Part shown: in pieces, positions 8,633-16,458 of the stretch | Numbering within the stretch: the first letter of the stretch is position 1 | Layout of the letters: every line of letters begins with the position of its first letter | NCBI RefSeq assembly: GCF_008642315.1 | Contig: NZ_CP029192.1 | Span: 8,246,001-8,310,000 of the forward strand | DNA: 64,000 nucleotides | From: Streptomyces venezuelae | GTDB taxonomy: Bacteria > Actinomycetota > Actinomycetes > Streptomycetales > Streptomycetaceae | Reading direction: 5' to 3' | Notes under the pieces: model-generated | The model's input: only the letters and a program-made list of their open reading frames with translations | What the model was told of the DNA's origin: nothing | The model's database searches: none | Position numbers and translations under genes: made by a program

Positions 8633-9208
8633 TCAGACGTTCACGCCGAAGTCCGACGCGATGCCGCGCAGCCCACTGGCATAACCCTGGCCGACCGCAC
8701 GGAATTTCCACTCCGCGCCGTGGCGGTAGAGCTCGCCGAAGACCATGGCGGTCTCCGTGGAGGCGTCCTCCGACAGGTCGTAGCGCGCGATCTCCGCGTT
8801 GTCCGCCTGGTTCACCACGCGGATGAACGCGTTGCGGACCTGGCCGAAGCTCTGGCCGCGGTTCTCGGCGTCGTGGATCGACACGGGGAAGACGATCTTC
8901 GAGATCTCGGCGGGCACCTGCGCGAGGTTCACCTTCACGGCCTCGTCGTCGCCCTCGCCCTCACCGGTGAGGTTGTCACCGGTGTGCTCGACCGAGCCGT
9001 CCGGGCTCGTCAGGTTGTTGTAGAAGACGAAGTGCTGATCGGAGACGACCTTGCCGGACTCGTCGCAGAGCAGGGCGCTCGCGTCGAGGTCGTAGTCCGT
9101 CCCGGTCGTGGTGCGCACGTCCCAGCCCAGGCCGACCACGACGGCGGTGAGGCCCGGGGCCTCCTTGCTGAGCGAGACGTTGCCGCCCTTGGCCAGCGAA
9201 ACTCCCAC
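8633..9208 (-). CDS. terD: TerD-family tellurium-resistance/stress protein
   Basis: A 191-residue TerD-type beta-sandwich protein, the typical length. Hallmarks are the start [19 protein letters not shown], the calcium-binding-type acidic segment [14 protein letters not shown], the [15 protein letters not shown] loop, and the [27 protein letters not shown] end. Streptomyces encodes many TerD paralogues, linked to calcium binding, oxidative stress and development rather than tellurite alone. The GTG start has AGGAGG five bases upstream. The gene is divergent from the BlaI-family regulator, and the inverted repeat at 9270-9285 lies between them. Confidence 0.93.
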   Translation of the reverse strand: MGVSLAKGGNVSLSKEAPGLTAVVVGLGWDVRTTTGTDYDLDASALLCDESGKVVSDQHFVFYNNLTSPDGSVEHTGDNLTGEGEGDDEAVKVNLAQVPAEISKIVFPVSIHDAENRGQSFGQVRNAFIRVVNQADNAEIARYDLSEDASTETAMVFGELYRHGAEWKFRAVGQGYASGLRGIASDFGVNV

Positions 9209-9269
9209 GATGTCCTCCTACGGTCCGAGTTCTGGATCGGGTTGTTGATCTGGATCTGGCTCACTGAAA

Positions 9270-9285
9270 TCTACAGGAGTGTAGA
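9270..9285. promoter_or_regulatory. BlaI-like operator candidate in the terD/blaI intergenic region
   Basis: TCTACA-GGAG-TGTAGA is an exact 6+4+6 inverted repeat. BlaI/MecI repressors bind TACA/TGTA dyads, and this one lies 84 bases before the BlaI-family start and 62 bases before terD. A related site with the same half-site core occurs at 11438-11461. Binding is inferred. Confidence 0.55.
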
Positions 9286-9368
9286 AGTGGGTGGTGCGGT
9301 CGCGTCCCGTTACGATAGGGCGCTCCCCGTCCGCCGAGGAGCGCACAGAGGCTGGAGGGATCGCGGGC

Positions 9369-9803
9369 ATGACGCACCACGACGAGCACGACTCGCACGG
9401 CGAGCGCGACGCGCACGGCGAGCGGCAGCCGCGGCTGCGCCGACGCGCGCAGGGCGAGCTGGAGTCACAGGTGCTCGCCGCGCTGCACACCGCGCGCGGA
9501 CCCGTCAGCGCGGCCTGGGTGCAGGAGCGGATCGGCGGAGACCTCGCGTACACCACCGTCATGACGATCCTCACCCGTCTCCTCGCGAAGGACGTGGTCA
9601 CCCGCGAGCGCGCGGGCCGCTCCTTCGCGTGGACGCCCGCGTCGGACGAGGCCGGGCTCGCCGCCTTCCGCATGCGCAAGGTGCTCGACGGCGAGAGCGA
9701 CCGCGAGGCCGTGCTCGCCAGCTTCGTCACCACGCTCACCCCCGACGACGAGCAGCTCCTGCGCGACCTGCTCGGACACGCCGGCGCCGAGGCCGACGAC
9801 TGA
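9369..9803 (+). CDS. BlaI/MecI/CopY-family transcriptional repressor
   Basis: A 144-residue winged-helix repressor: ELESQVLAALHTARGPVSAAWVQERIGGDLAYTTVMTILTRLLAKDVVTRERAGRSFAWTP is the DNA-binding domain, followed by a dimerisation region. The N-terminal ~25 residues are unusually rich in His, Asp and Glu (HHDEHDSHGERDAHGERQ), which may be metal-binding. The ATG at 9369 is preferred over longer starts because GGAGGG lies 9 bases upstream. It is followed 40 bases later by an M56 peptidase gene, the standard partner that inactivates BlaI-type repressors after a signal. Confidence 0.9.
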   Translation: MTHHDEHDSHGERDAHGERQPRLRRRAQGELESQVLAALHTARGPVSAAWVQERIGGDLAYTTVMTILTRLLAKDVVTRERAGRSFAWTPASDEAGLAAFRMRKVLDGESDREAVLASFVTTLTPDDEQLLRDLLGHAGAEADD

Positions 9804-9843
9804 CGCCCCACCGGGGTCATTCGCTGATGGGGGGTATCCGCTG

Positions 9844-10776
9844 ATGGGCGTCTTCGTCTTCCTGCCGCTCGTGCTGCCGCTGACCGCGTGGCCGATCGCC
9901 CGCCTCGCCGAGCAGCACCTCCACCCACGTACCGCGACACGGCTCCTCACCGCCGTCGCCGGGGTGATGGCGCTGTGCAGCACGCTCTGCCTCGCCCTGT
10001 TGATGGTCGTCGGCACCGCCCAACTGCCCGGCAACCCGCTGCCGGACGGATGGTCCGACCCCGAGGTGCGCGCGGCCGTCCCCTATGACGAGGTCGCGGG
10101 CAAGGTCGCGATCCCCGCGCTGCTCGTCGTGTGCGCGGCCTGTGCGCGCACGCTCTGGCGGCACGCCCGGGTACGCCGTCGCGGGCGCCGCGCCCTCGAA
10201 GGGCTGCGCGGCGGCTCCGTCGCCGTCGTCGCCGACCAGGCGTCGTACGCCTACGCGCTGCCCTCGCGCCGCGGCGGCCGCGTCGTCGTCACCACCGGGA
10301 TGCTGTCCCGGCTCGCCGCACCGGAGCGCCGCGCGCTGTTCGCCCACGAGCGGGCGCATCTGTCGGCACGGCACCACCGGCATCTGCTCGTCACACAGCT
10401 GGCCGCCCGCGCCAACCCCTTCCTGCGGCCGCTGCGCACCTCCGTCGCCTTCGCCGCGGAGCGCTGGGCCGACGAGGCCGCCGCCCGCGCGGTGCGGGAC
10501 CGGCGGGTCGTCGCCCGGGCGATCGGCAAGGCTGCGCTGGTCTCCCGGAGCGCCCCCGCGCCGACCCTGGCGGGGCTCGCGGCGCCGGGGCCCGTACCGC
10601 GCCGCGTCGCCGCGCTCCTCGCCCCGGCTCCGTCCGCCGCCACCCGGCCGTCCGTGTTCACGGGGGTCGGGCTCGCCCTGTGGTCCGCCGCCTTCGGCAC
10701 CGCCGTGTCCGCGATGTCCTCCGCGAACGCGGCCGTCACCATGGTCCTCATCCTGCGGGCGGCGACGCCGCTCTGA
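9844..10776 (+). CDS. M56-family membrane metallopeptidase (BlaR1/MecR1-like)
   Basis: A 310-residue integral membrane protein: two N-terminal hydrophobic helices (residues ~1-18 and ~32-58), another near 80-100, a cytosolic peptidase loop with the zinc motif HERAH near residues 168-172 and a downstream AERWADEAAAR glutamate, and a C-terminal membrane segment. There is no penicillin-binding sensor domain, so it is the short form common in Streptomyces. It probably cleaves the BlaI-family repressor encoded just before it. The signal is unknown. A hairpin terminator follows 11 bases after the stop. Confidence 0.88.
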   Translation: MGVFVFLPLVLPLTAWPIARLAEQHLHPRTATRLLTAVAGVMALCSTLCLALLMVVGTAQLPGNPLPDGWSDPEVRAAVPYDEVAGKVAIPALLVVCAACARTLWRHARVRRRGRRALEGLRGGSVAVVADQASYAYALPSRRGGRVVVTTGMLSRLAAPERRALFAHERAHLSARHHRHLLVTQLAARANPFLRPLRTSVAFAAERWADEAAARAVRDRRVVARAIGKAALVSRSAPAPTLAGLAAPGPVPRRVAALLAPAPSAATRPSVFTGVGLALWSAAFGTAVSAMSSANAAVTMVLILRAATPL

Positions 10777-10787
10777 CGGCGGCCGGG

Positions 10788-10815
10788 GTGGACCGCCCCG
10801 GGGAGGGCGGTCCAC
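10788..10815 (+). terminator. hairpin terminator after the M56 gene
   Basis: GTGGACCGCCC at 10788-10798 pairs perfectly with GGGCGGTCCAC at 10805-10815 around a 6-base loop. It has no T-run, as is common for GC-rich actinobacterial terminators. Confidence 0.65.
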
Positions 10816-10827
10816 TGGAGTGCCCAG

Positions 10828-10899
10828 GGCGTGTGTCGGAAGTCCCGTCGTCCGCCCGGACGCCGCGGGGCAGGCAGGGCAGGGCTTCCGGCACAGTCC
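10828..10899. repeat. MITE-like inverted-repeat element, copy 2 (internally shortened)
   Basis: The left end matches copy 1 at 7958 in 19 of 20 bases. The right end (10880-10899) matches the copy 1 right end in about 16 of 20. Both copies share the internal block CGGACGCCGCGGGGC. The unit is about 72 bases against 202 in copy 1. It ends exactly at the stop codon of terB. Confidence 0.65.
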
Positions 10900-11355
10900 C
10901 TAGAGGTCGAACTCGTGCGGCGGCAGGTCCAGCGCGAAGCACGCCTCGCGCACGACGGCCTGCTCGTCCTTGTCGAAGTCGCCGTCGGCGCCGCCGATGA
11001 CGATGCCGATCTGGATCACCGCGCGGGCCTCGGCCGGCTTCTTCTTCGCCTTGGCGACCTCCTGGAGCACGCTCACCTTGCCGAACGCGAAGTCGGCGGT
11101 CAGCTTGTCCACGTACTCGTCGAAGCGGCGGCGCAGGTCGTCAGCGGGGAAGTTCTGCAGCACCTCGTTCGTGCCGATCAGCTGCGCGACGCGCTGGCGC
11201 TCGGACGGGTCGACGGTGCCGTCGGCCGCCGCCACCAGGGCACACATCGCCATGCTCGCGTCGCGGAAGGCTCCGCTCTTCAGGTCGTTCTTCTTCGCCA
11301 TCAGCTGGGTCTGCATCGTCGATGCGGATTCCTTGACGCGGTCCCACAGAGCCAT
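10900..11355 (-). CDS. terB: TerB-family tellurite-resistance protein
   Basis: A 151-residue all-helical TerB protein with the two EF-hand-like acidic segments typical of the family: AAADGTVDPSERQRVAQLI and GGADGDFDKDEQAVVREACFALDL. The full length is normal. The ATG at 11355 follows GGAG. It is separated from the terD gene by the BlaI/M56 pair, and both ter genes run on the minus strand. It is a cytoplasmic protein thought to act with TerC and TerD in a stress-response complex. Its 3' end abuts the second MITE-like element. Confidence 0.92.
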   Translation of the reverse strand: MALWDRVKESASTMQTQLMAKKNDLKSGAFRDASMAMCALVAAADGTVDPSERQRVAQLIGTNEVLQNFPADDLRRRFDEYVDKLTADFAFGKVSVLQEVAKAKKKPAEARAVIQIGIVIGGADGDFDKDEQAVVREACFALDLPPHEFDL

Positions 11356-11437
11356 GGGGAAACTCCATAAACGTATCGATGTATCAGGGGTGTTGGACGA
11401 GTCCCCGGTACGCTGCGCGCAGGTCCGGGCCCCCGCC

Positions 11438-11461
11438 AGTTTCTACAGCAGAGTAGAAACT
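11438..11461. promoter_or_regulatory. inverted repeat, BlaI-like operator candidate
   Basis: AGTTTCTAC-AGCAGA-GTAGAAACT is a perfect 9+6+9 inverted repeat in the divergent region between terB and the TenA-like gene. It shares the core TCTACAG.AG.GTAGA with the site at 9270-9285, so the same repressor may bind both. Confidence 0.55.
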
Positions 11462-11505
11462 AGCAGTCGGGCCGAGAAGTTCCCGCCCAGCGGAAGGTGC
11501 GCGTG

Positions 11506-12207
11506 ATGACTCCGACGGCACAAGAACTCCTGCGGACCACGGCCGCCCGCCTCGCCCCCGACCCGGAGAGGAACCCGGTCGTGCCGCGCGTCGCCGACGG
11601 CCGGGCGCAACTGCGGACTGTGGCGCTCCTCGCGCTGGAGCAGCGGCACGTGATCCCCTCGGACCGGCGGTCCTTCCAGTACCTGGCACAGCGGGCCGCC
11701 GAGTCGAAGGACCTGGAATCGGCCGCCTTCTTCGAGACCGTCGCCGACGGCGAGAGCGTCGCGAGGGAACGGCTCGACCCGCTGTTCGACGCCTGCGGGG
11801 TGAGCAGGTCCGAGGCGGCGACGTACGAACCGCACCCGGGCTGCCAGGCCTACCCGGCCTACGTCGCCTGGCTCGCCCTGAACGGCGAACCCGCCGACGT
11901 CGTCCTCGCGCTCACCGCCAACTTCGCCGCCTGGGGCCACTCCTGTGCCGCGATCGCCCGCGGGCTGCGCGACCACTACGGCTTCGACGACGAGGCGTGC
12001 GGGTTCTTCGACCTGTTCGCGGAGCCCGCGCCGGACCTCGACAGGCAGGCTCTCGCCGCGGTACGGGCAGGCCTCGACCGGGACCGCGTCACGGCGGCCC
12101 ATCTGCGGTTCGGCCGACTCCTCGCGCACTACGAGCAGTTGTTCTGGACGACTCTCGCGGAGCGTGAGAGCGGGGCCGGCGAGAGCGGGGCCGGCGGGGG
12201 TCGCTGA
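11506..12207 (+). CDS. TenA/thiaminase-II-like (heme-oxygenase fold) protein
   Basis: A 233-residue, mostly helical protein resembling the TenA/PqqC superfamily: conserved helices include SFQYLAQRAAESKDLESAAFFETVADGES, a PAYVAWLALNGEPADVVLALTANFAAWGHSC block, and RVTAAHLRFGRLLAHYEQLFWTTL. TenA proteins hydrolyse thiamin-related pyrimidines, but catalytic residues cannot be aligned with confidence here, so the reaction is unassigned. The ATG at 11506 has GGAAGG eight bases upstream. The end carries a duplicated 15-base unit and overlaps the convergent TetR gene by 119 bases. The operator candidate at 11438-11461 lies just before it. Confidence 0.6.
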   Translation: MTPTAQELLRTTAARLAPDPERNPVVPRVADGRAQLRTVALLALEQRHVIPSDRRSFQYLAQRAAESKDLESAAFFETVADGESVARERLDPLFDACGVSRSEAATYEPHPGCQAYPAYVAWLALNGEPADVVLALTANFAAWGHSCAAIARGLRDHYGFDDEACGFFDLFAEPAPDLDRQALAAVRAGLDRDRVTAAHLRFGRLLAHYEQLFWTTLAERESGAGESGAGGGR

Positions 12208-12841
12208 CCTCGGCCAACCGCGCTTCCAGGCCACGGATCAGCGCGTCGAGCCCCGTGTCGAAGGCCTGGTCGGCGCGTGCCGGTTTGCGGTCGGCGTACG
12301 CGGCTCGCAGTGCCGCCGCCAGGACGGGCACCCGCGGAGCGTGATCCGAGGGGTCGATCATGAGGGGCGGCGCGACGAGGTCGAGTGCCGAGCCGAGCAG
12401 GAAGGACTCCACGCTCGTCAGGACCGCCACCAGATGCCGCTCCGGCCAGCCGCCGCGCGCCAGCGCCGCCACCACGGACTCGTACATGGCGAGCGTCGCG
12501 GGAGAGCTGATCGTCGTCGTGGCCAGCAGTTCGACGGTGTGCGGATGGCGCGCGAACGCGTCGCGGTACGAACGTGCCCAGGCGGCAAGGGCGTCCGACC
12601 AGGGCAGCTCGTCGAACGCGGAGATGTCCATCTCCTCGACGACCAGCCGCCGTACGCCCTCGATGACGGCGGAGCGGCCGTCCAAGTGGTTGTACAGGGA
12701 CGCGGTCCGCACGCCGAGACGGTCGGCGAGCCTCGGCAGACTGAAAGCGCCTGAGCCGTCGGCGTCGATCATCGCCAGTGCCTCGCGCGCGATCAGGTCC
12801 GCGCTCAACACCGGTCTGCGCGGCCGTCCTCTGTCCGTCAC
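12089..12841 (-). CDS. TetR/AcrR-family transcriptional regulator
   Basis: A 250-residue regulator. The N-terminal helix-turn-helix is ADLIAREALAMIDADGSGAFSLPRLADRLGVRTASLYNHLDGRSAVIEGV, followed by a TetR_C ligand domain. The GTG at 12841 is chosen because family similarity begins just after it. The last ~40 residues are Arg/Ser/Pro-rich and lie inside the TenA-like gene on the other strand, so the C-terminus is probably an extension with no folded role. It is divergent from the APC permease, and a palindrome at 12892-12906 between them is the likely operator. It probably represses the permease and amidohydrolase genes. Confidence 0.87.
   Translation of the reverse strand: MTDRGRPRRPVLSADLIAREALAMIDADGSGAFSLPRLADRLGVRTASLYNHLDGRSAVIEGVRRLVVEEMDISAFDELPWSDALAAWARSYRDAFARHPHTVELLATTTISSPATLAMYESVVAALARGGWPERHLVAVLTSVESFLLGSALDLVAPPLMIDPSDHAPRVPVLAAALRAAYADRKPARADQAFDTGLDALIRGLEARLAEVSDPRRPRSRRPRSHAPRESSRTTARSARGVGRTADGPP
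12166..12195. repeat. tandem duplication of a 15-base unit
   Basis: GAGAGCGGGGCCGGC occurs twice head to tail, giving ESGAGESGAG at the end of the TenA-like protein. It lies in the convergent overlap with the TetR gene. Confidence 0.8.
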
Positions 12842-12891
12842 TCGATGCCCTCTTCCCAGATGATTCCCCCGCACAGTACGGTCCTGCCCGG

Positions 12892-12906
12892 ACTAAAGGG
12901 TTTAGT
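12892..12906. promoter_or_regulatory. TetR-type operator candidate
   Basis: ACTAAA-GGG-TTTAGT is a perfect palindrome in the TetR/permease divergent region, 16 bases before the permease start and 50 bases from the TetR start. Palindromes of this kind are the usual targets of TetR autorepressors. It is clearly AT-richer than its surroundings. Confidence 0.65.
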
Positions 12907-12922
12907 TTTCGGGAGATCGCGC

Positions 12923-14395
12923 GTGACCGCACCCACCTCGTCCAGACCCGTCTCCTCCGCGCCCGCAGGCACCGACGGCCTCAGCGGCGGCGCCATCGGC
13001 ACCGGCGACCTCGTGTTCTTCGTCGTGGCGGCCGCCGCCCCGCTCACCGTGATGGCGGGCGTGGCCCCGCTGGCCATCGGCATGGCGGGCGACGCGGCGC
13101 CGCTCGGCTACCTCATCTCCGGACTGCTCCTCGTCGTCTTCGCCACGGGCTTCACGGCCATGAGCCGGTTCGTGCGCAACGCCGGCGCGTTCTACGCGTA
13201 CGTCGGACGGGGGCTCGGGCGCCCCGCGGGAGCGGGGTCCGCGTACGTCGCCCTGGTCGCGTACAACGCCATCGAGGTCGGACTGCTCGCCGCCTTCGGA
13301 TGGTTCACCGAGTCCGGCTTCGAGGACCTCACGGGCGTCCGCGTGGCCTGGTGGACATGGGCCGCGGCGGGTCTCGTCGCCATCGGCGTGCTCGGCTACC
13401 TCCGGGTCACGCTCAGCGCCAGGATCCTCGGCGTCGCGCTCGTCCTGGAAGTCCTCGTGCTCTTCGTCTTCGAAGCGGGCGTTCTCGCGCACGGGGGCGG
13501 CCCGCAGGGGCTGGACTTCGGCACGCTCTCGCCCGCCGGGCTGGGGGAGCCGGGCGTCGGCGGCATGTTCGTCCTGACCATAGGGGCGTTCATCGGCTTC
13601 GAGGCGACGGCGATCTACGCGGAGGAGGCGCGGCGGCCCGAGCGGACCGTGCCCCGTGCCACCTATGTGGCGGTGGCGTTCCTCGCGCTCTTCTACACCT
13701 TCACGGTCTGGATGATCATCAACGCGTACGGCTCCGACCGCGCCCGCGCCGTCGCCTCCGGGGACGGCGGCGCCGACATGGTGTTCTCCGCCACCGAACG
13801 GTTCGCCGGTGCCTGGGCCGCCGACTCCATGCACGTACTGATCATCACCAGCGCGTTCGCCGCCACGCTGGCCTTCCACAACGGCGCCGCCCGCTACTTC
13901 TACGCCCTGGGCAGGGAGGGTCTGCTGCCCGCCCGGCTCGGCACGGTGTCGCCGAAGACACGGGCGCCGGCCGTCGCGGTGCTCACGCAGTCGGCCGTCG
14001 CGCTCGCCGTGATCGTCGTGACGATGGTCGCCGGCGCCGATCCGTACACGGTCACCTTCCTGTGGAGCAGCGGCACGGGCATCCTCGGCGTGATGCTGCT
14101 GCAGGCCCTCGCGGCGCTCGCCGTGTACGGGTTCTTCCGGCGCGACCGGAGAGGCATGCCGTCCTGGCGCGTGGTCGCCGCACCGCTGCTGGCCTGCGCC
14201 GGGCTCGCCGTCATGATCGTCCTGGTCTGCGCCGACCTCGACCTGCTCACCGGGGCGTCCAGGGGTGTCAACGTGGCGCTGATCGCTCCGTTGCCGGTGG
14301 TGTTCGTGGCGGGGGCGGCGGTGGCGCTGCGGATGAGGCGGCGGGCACCGGCGGCGTACGAGCGGCTGACGACGGTGGACGCGGAGCGCGCGTGA
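12923..14395 (+). CDS. APC-superfamily amino acid/amine permease
   Basis: A 490-residue membrane transporter with about twelve hydrophobic segments. The first begins GTGDLVFFVVAAAAPLTVMAG, the signature start of APC permeases. The IGFEATAIYAEEARRPERTVPRA block in the middle is the conserved family motif after TM6. The GTG at 12923 has GGGAG 7 bases upstream. It should import an amino acid, amine or related compound by cation symport; the substrate is unknown. The amidohydrolase lies 98 bases downstream and may process the imported compound. Confidence 0.9.
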   Translation: MTAPTSSRPVSSAPAGTDGLSGGAIGTGDLVFFVVAAAAPLTVMAGVAPLAIGMAGDAAPLGYLISGLLLVVFATGFTAMSRFVRNAGAFYAYVGRGLGRPAGAGSAYVALVAYNAIEVGLLAAFGWFTESGFEDLTGVRVAWWTWAAAGLVAIGVLGYLRVTLSARILGVALVLEVLVLFVFEAGVLAHGGGPQGLDFGTLSPAGLGEPGVGGMFVLTIGAFIGFEATAIYAEEARRPERTVPRATYVAVAFLALFYTFTVWMIINAYGSDRARAVASGDGGADMVFSATERFAGAWAADSMHVLIITSAFAATLAFHNGAARYFYALGREGLLPARLGTVSPKTRAPAVAVLTQSAVALAVIVVTMVAGADPYTVTFLWSSGTGILGVMLLQALAALAVYGFFRRDRRGMPSWRVVAAPLLACAGLAVMIVLVCADLDLLTGASRGVNVALIAPLPVVFVAGAAVALRMRRRAPAAYERLTTVDAERA

Positions 14396-14492
14396 GGGAT
14401 CTGCGCGCGTGCGGGATCTCCGGCGGCACGGTGGTGCGAGGCATTCGCCGGTCGTCGTGCGTGAAGGACTTCAAGGAGACAGCGACATCATC

Positions 14493-16130
14493 ATGACGGA
14501 ACCGACTCTCGTCTTCCTCGGCGCGGTCCGCACCGGAAGCGACACCGACACGACGGCCCTCGCCGTCCGCGACGGCCGCGTCCTCGCGCTCGGCGACGAG
14601 GCCCGCGCCCTCGCCCGCACCGCCGACGAAGTCGTCGACATCGGCGACGGACTGCTGATGGCCGCCTTTGGAGACGGGCATGCCCATCCGCTCTTCGGCG
14701 GCCTGGAGAGCTTCGGGCCCCAGATCAAGGAGCTGGACTCCGTCGAGGCGATCGTCGCCGAAGTCCGACGGTGGGCTCGGCGGCACCCGGAGGCGAAGTG
14801 GATCGTCGGCGCCTCGTACGACCCCGCGCTCGCACCCGACGGCGAGTTCGACGCGCGCTGGCTGGACGCCGCGGTGGACGACCGGCCCGTCGTCCTGCGC
14901 GCCCACGACTACCACACCGTGTGGTGCAACACGGAGGCGCTGCGCAGGGCCGGAGTGACGGAGGCGACTCCGGAGCCGCGGCTCGGCTGGATCGTGCGCC
15001 GCGCGGACGGCGGCCCGCTCGGCACCCTGCGCGAGTGGCACGCCTGTGACCTCGTGCTCGACCAGGTGCCCGCGCGGGACGAGGACGAGCTCGTCGAGGC
15101 GATCCGCCGCGCCGGGCACGCGTACGCGCGCGCGGGCGTCACCTGGGTCCAGGACGCCTGGGTCGAGTCGGAGATGGCGGACGCGTACCTCGCCGCGGTC
15201 CGGCGCGGGGCCCTATCCCTGCGCGTGGACCTGGCGCAGCGCGCCGACCCCGACCGCTGGCGCGAGCAGCGCGAACCGTTCGCGGCGACCCGCACGCGCG
15301 TGGCGGCCGAGGGCGGGGAACTGCTCACCGCGCGGACGGTGAAGTACTTCAGCGACGGCGTCGTCGAGGGCGGTACGGCCGCCATGCTCGCGCCCTACCT
15401 GGACGCGCCGCACAGCTGCGGCATGCCGGTGTGGGAGCCGAGCGCCCTCGCCGAGGCGGTGCGGGCGTTCGATGCCGACGGCTTCCAGACGCACATCCAC
15501 GCCATCGGGGACGCCGGGGTGCGTGCGTCGCTCGACGCCGTCGAGTCCGCGATCGCCGCCAACCCGGCCTGGGACCGGCGCCCGGTGATCACCCACGTCC
15601 AGGTCGTCGATCCCGCGGACCTGCCGCGCTTCGCCGAGCTCGGCGTCATCGCCAACTTCGAGCCGCTGTGGGCGCAGCCGGACCCGCTCCAGACCGAGCT
15701 GTCCATCCCGCGCATCGGCGCGGAGCGTGCCGCGCTGCAGTACCCGATGGGAGAGCTGGCGCGGAGCGGAGCCCGGCTGTCCTTCGGCAGCGACTGGCCG
15801 GTCAGCTCACACGTACCGCTTGAGGGCATCCAAGTCGCCGTCACCAGGCGCACGTTCACGGGCGAGCCCGCCGAGGGCTGGCTCCCGCACCAGCGGCTCA
15901 CCGTCGACGAGGCACTGACGGCCGCGACAGCAGGAGTAGCCCACCAGGCCTGCGCCGACAACCGCCGCACCCTCACCCCGGGCACCCCGGCCGACCTGCT
16001 GCTGCTCTCCGCCGACCCCCGCGCGGTCGACCCGATGAAAATCCACCACGCGCGCGTGCTGGGCACGTGGCTGGGGGGTCGGCCCACGTATAGGGAGGGG
16101 GTGGGCGATCCGGGTCCGGGGGGCGGGTGA
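14493..16130 (+). CDS. amidohydrolase family protein (YtcJ-like)
   Basis: A 545-residue metal-dependent hydrolase of the Amidohydro_3 type: the N-terminal beta sandwich, then GDGHAHPL (first metal-binding His pair) near residue 63, the ARTVKYFSDGVVEGGTAAML block holding the lysine, HIHAIGD, and the late FGSDWPVSSHVPLEGIQ aspartate motif. Length is normal. An AAGGAG lies 14 bases before the ATG, longer than usual. The substrate is unknown. The permease upstream and the shared TetR palindrome suggest an uptake-and-hydrolysis pair. Confidence 0.88.
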   Translation: MTEPTLVFLGAVRTGSDTDTTALAVRDGRVLALGDEARALARTADEVVDIGDGLLMAAFGDGHAHPLFGGLESFGPQIKELDSVEAIVAEVRRWARRHPEAKWIVGASYDPALAPDGEFDARWLDAAVDDRPVVLRAHDYHTVWCNTEALRRAGVTEATPEPRLGWIVRRADGGPLGTLREWHACDLVLDQVPARDEDELVEAIRRAGHAYARAGVTWVQDAWVESEMADAYLAAVRRGALSLRVDLAQRADPDRWREQREPFAATRTRVAAEGGELLTARTVKYFSDGVVEGGTAAMLAPYLDAPHSCGMPVWEPSALAEAVRAFDADGFQTHIHAIGDAGVRASLDAVESAIAANPAWDRRPVITHVQVVDPADLPRFAELGVIANFEPLWAQPDPLQTELSIPRIGAERAALQYPMGELARSGARLSFGSDWPVSSHVPLEGIQVAVTRRTFTGEPAEGWLPHQRLTVDEALTAATAGVAHQACADNRRTLTPGTPADLLLLSADPRAVDPMKIHHARVLGTWLGGRPTYREGVGDPGPGGG

Positions 16131-16458
16131 CCCGGCCGGCCGGGTACGCGGGTGGCCCGGCCACCGGGCGAGTGTGAGCGGCCGGGGCGCTGGGCGAGCG
16201 GGTGGCCCGGCGGCCCAGTGGCCCGGGCGAGCGGGGCGCTGGATCGGCGGGTGACCTGCGTGAGTGAATGGCCGGGCCGCGCGGACAGGTGGGTGGCCGG
16301 GGACCGGATCGGCGGTTCGGTCCGGGCGCCCGGGCGCGTGGATGACTCGGCCGTCGGATTTGTGGATGACGTGGCGGGCGGGTGAGGGTGCGGAGCGTCC
16401 GTCGGGTGAGGGAGCGACCTGGCCGGCGCAGAGCGACCGGGCCGGGCCACCCCGGCTT
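16131..16458. other. 328-base GC-rich gap with degenerate repeats
   Basis: No gene is supported here. The sequence is dominated by imperfect repeats of GGCCGGG/GGTGGCCCGG-type words with no stable unit length. It separates the amidohydrolase from the convergent PPTase gene and may act as a structural termination zone. Confidence 0.5.

Noticed and set aside
16131..16458. Possible CRISPR or tandem-repeat array
   Set aside because: The repeated GGCCGGG words have no constant unit or spacer length. No CRISPR array was found anywhere in the window.
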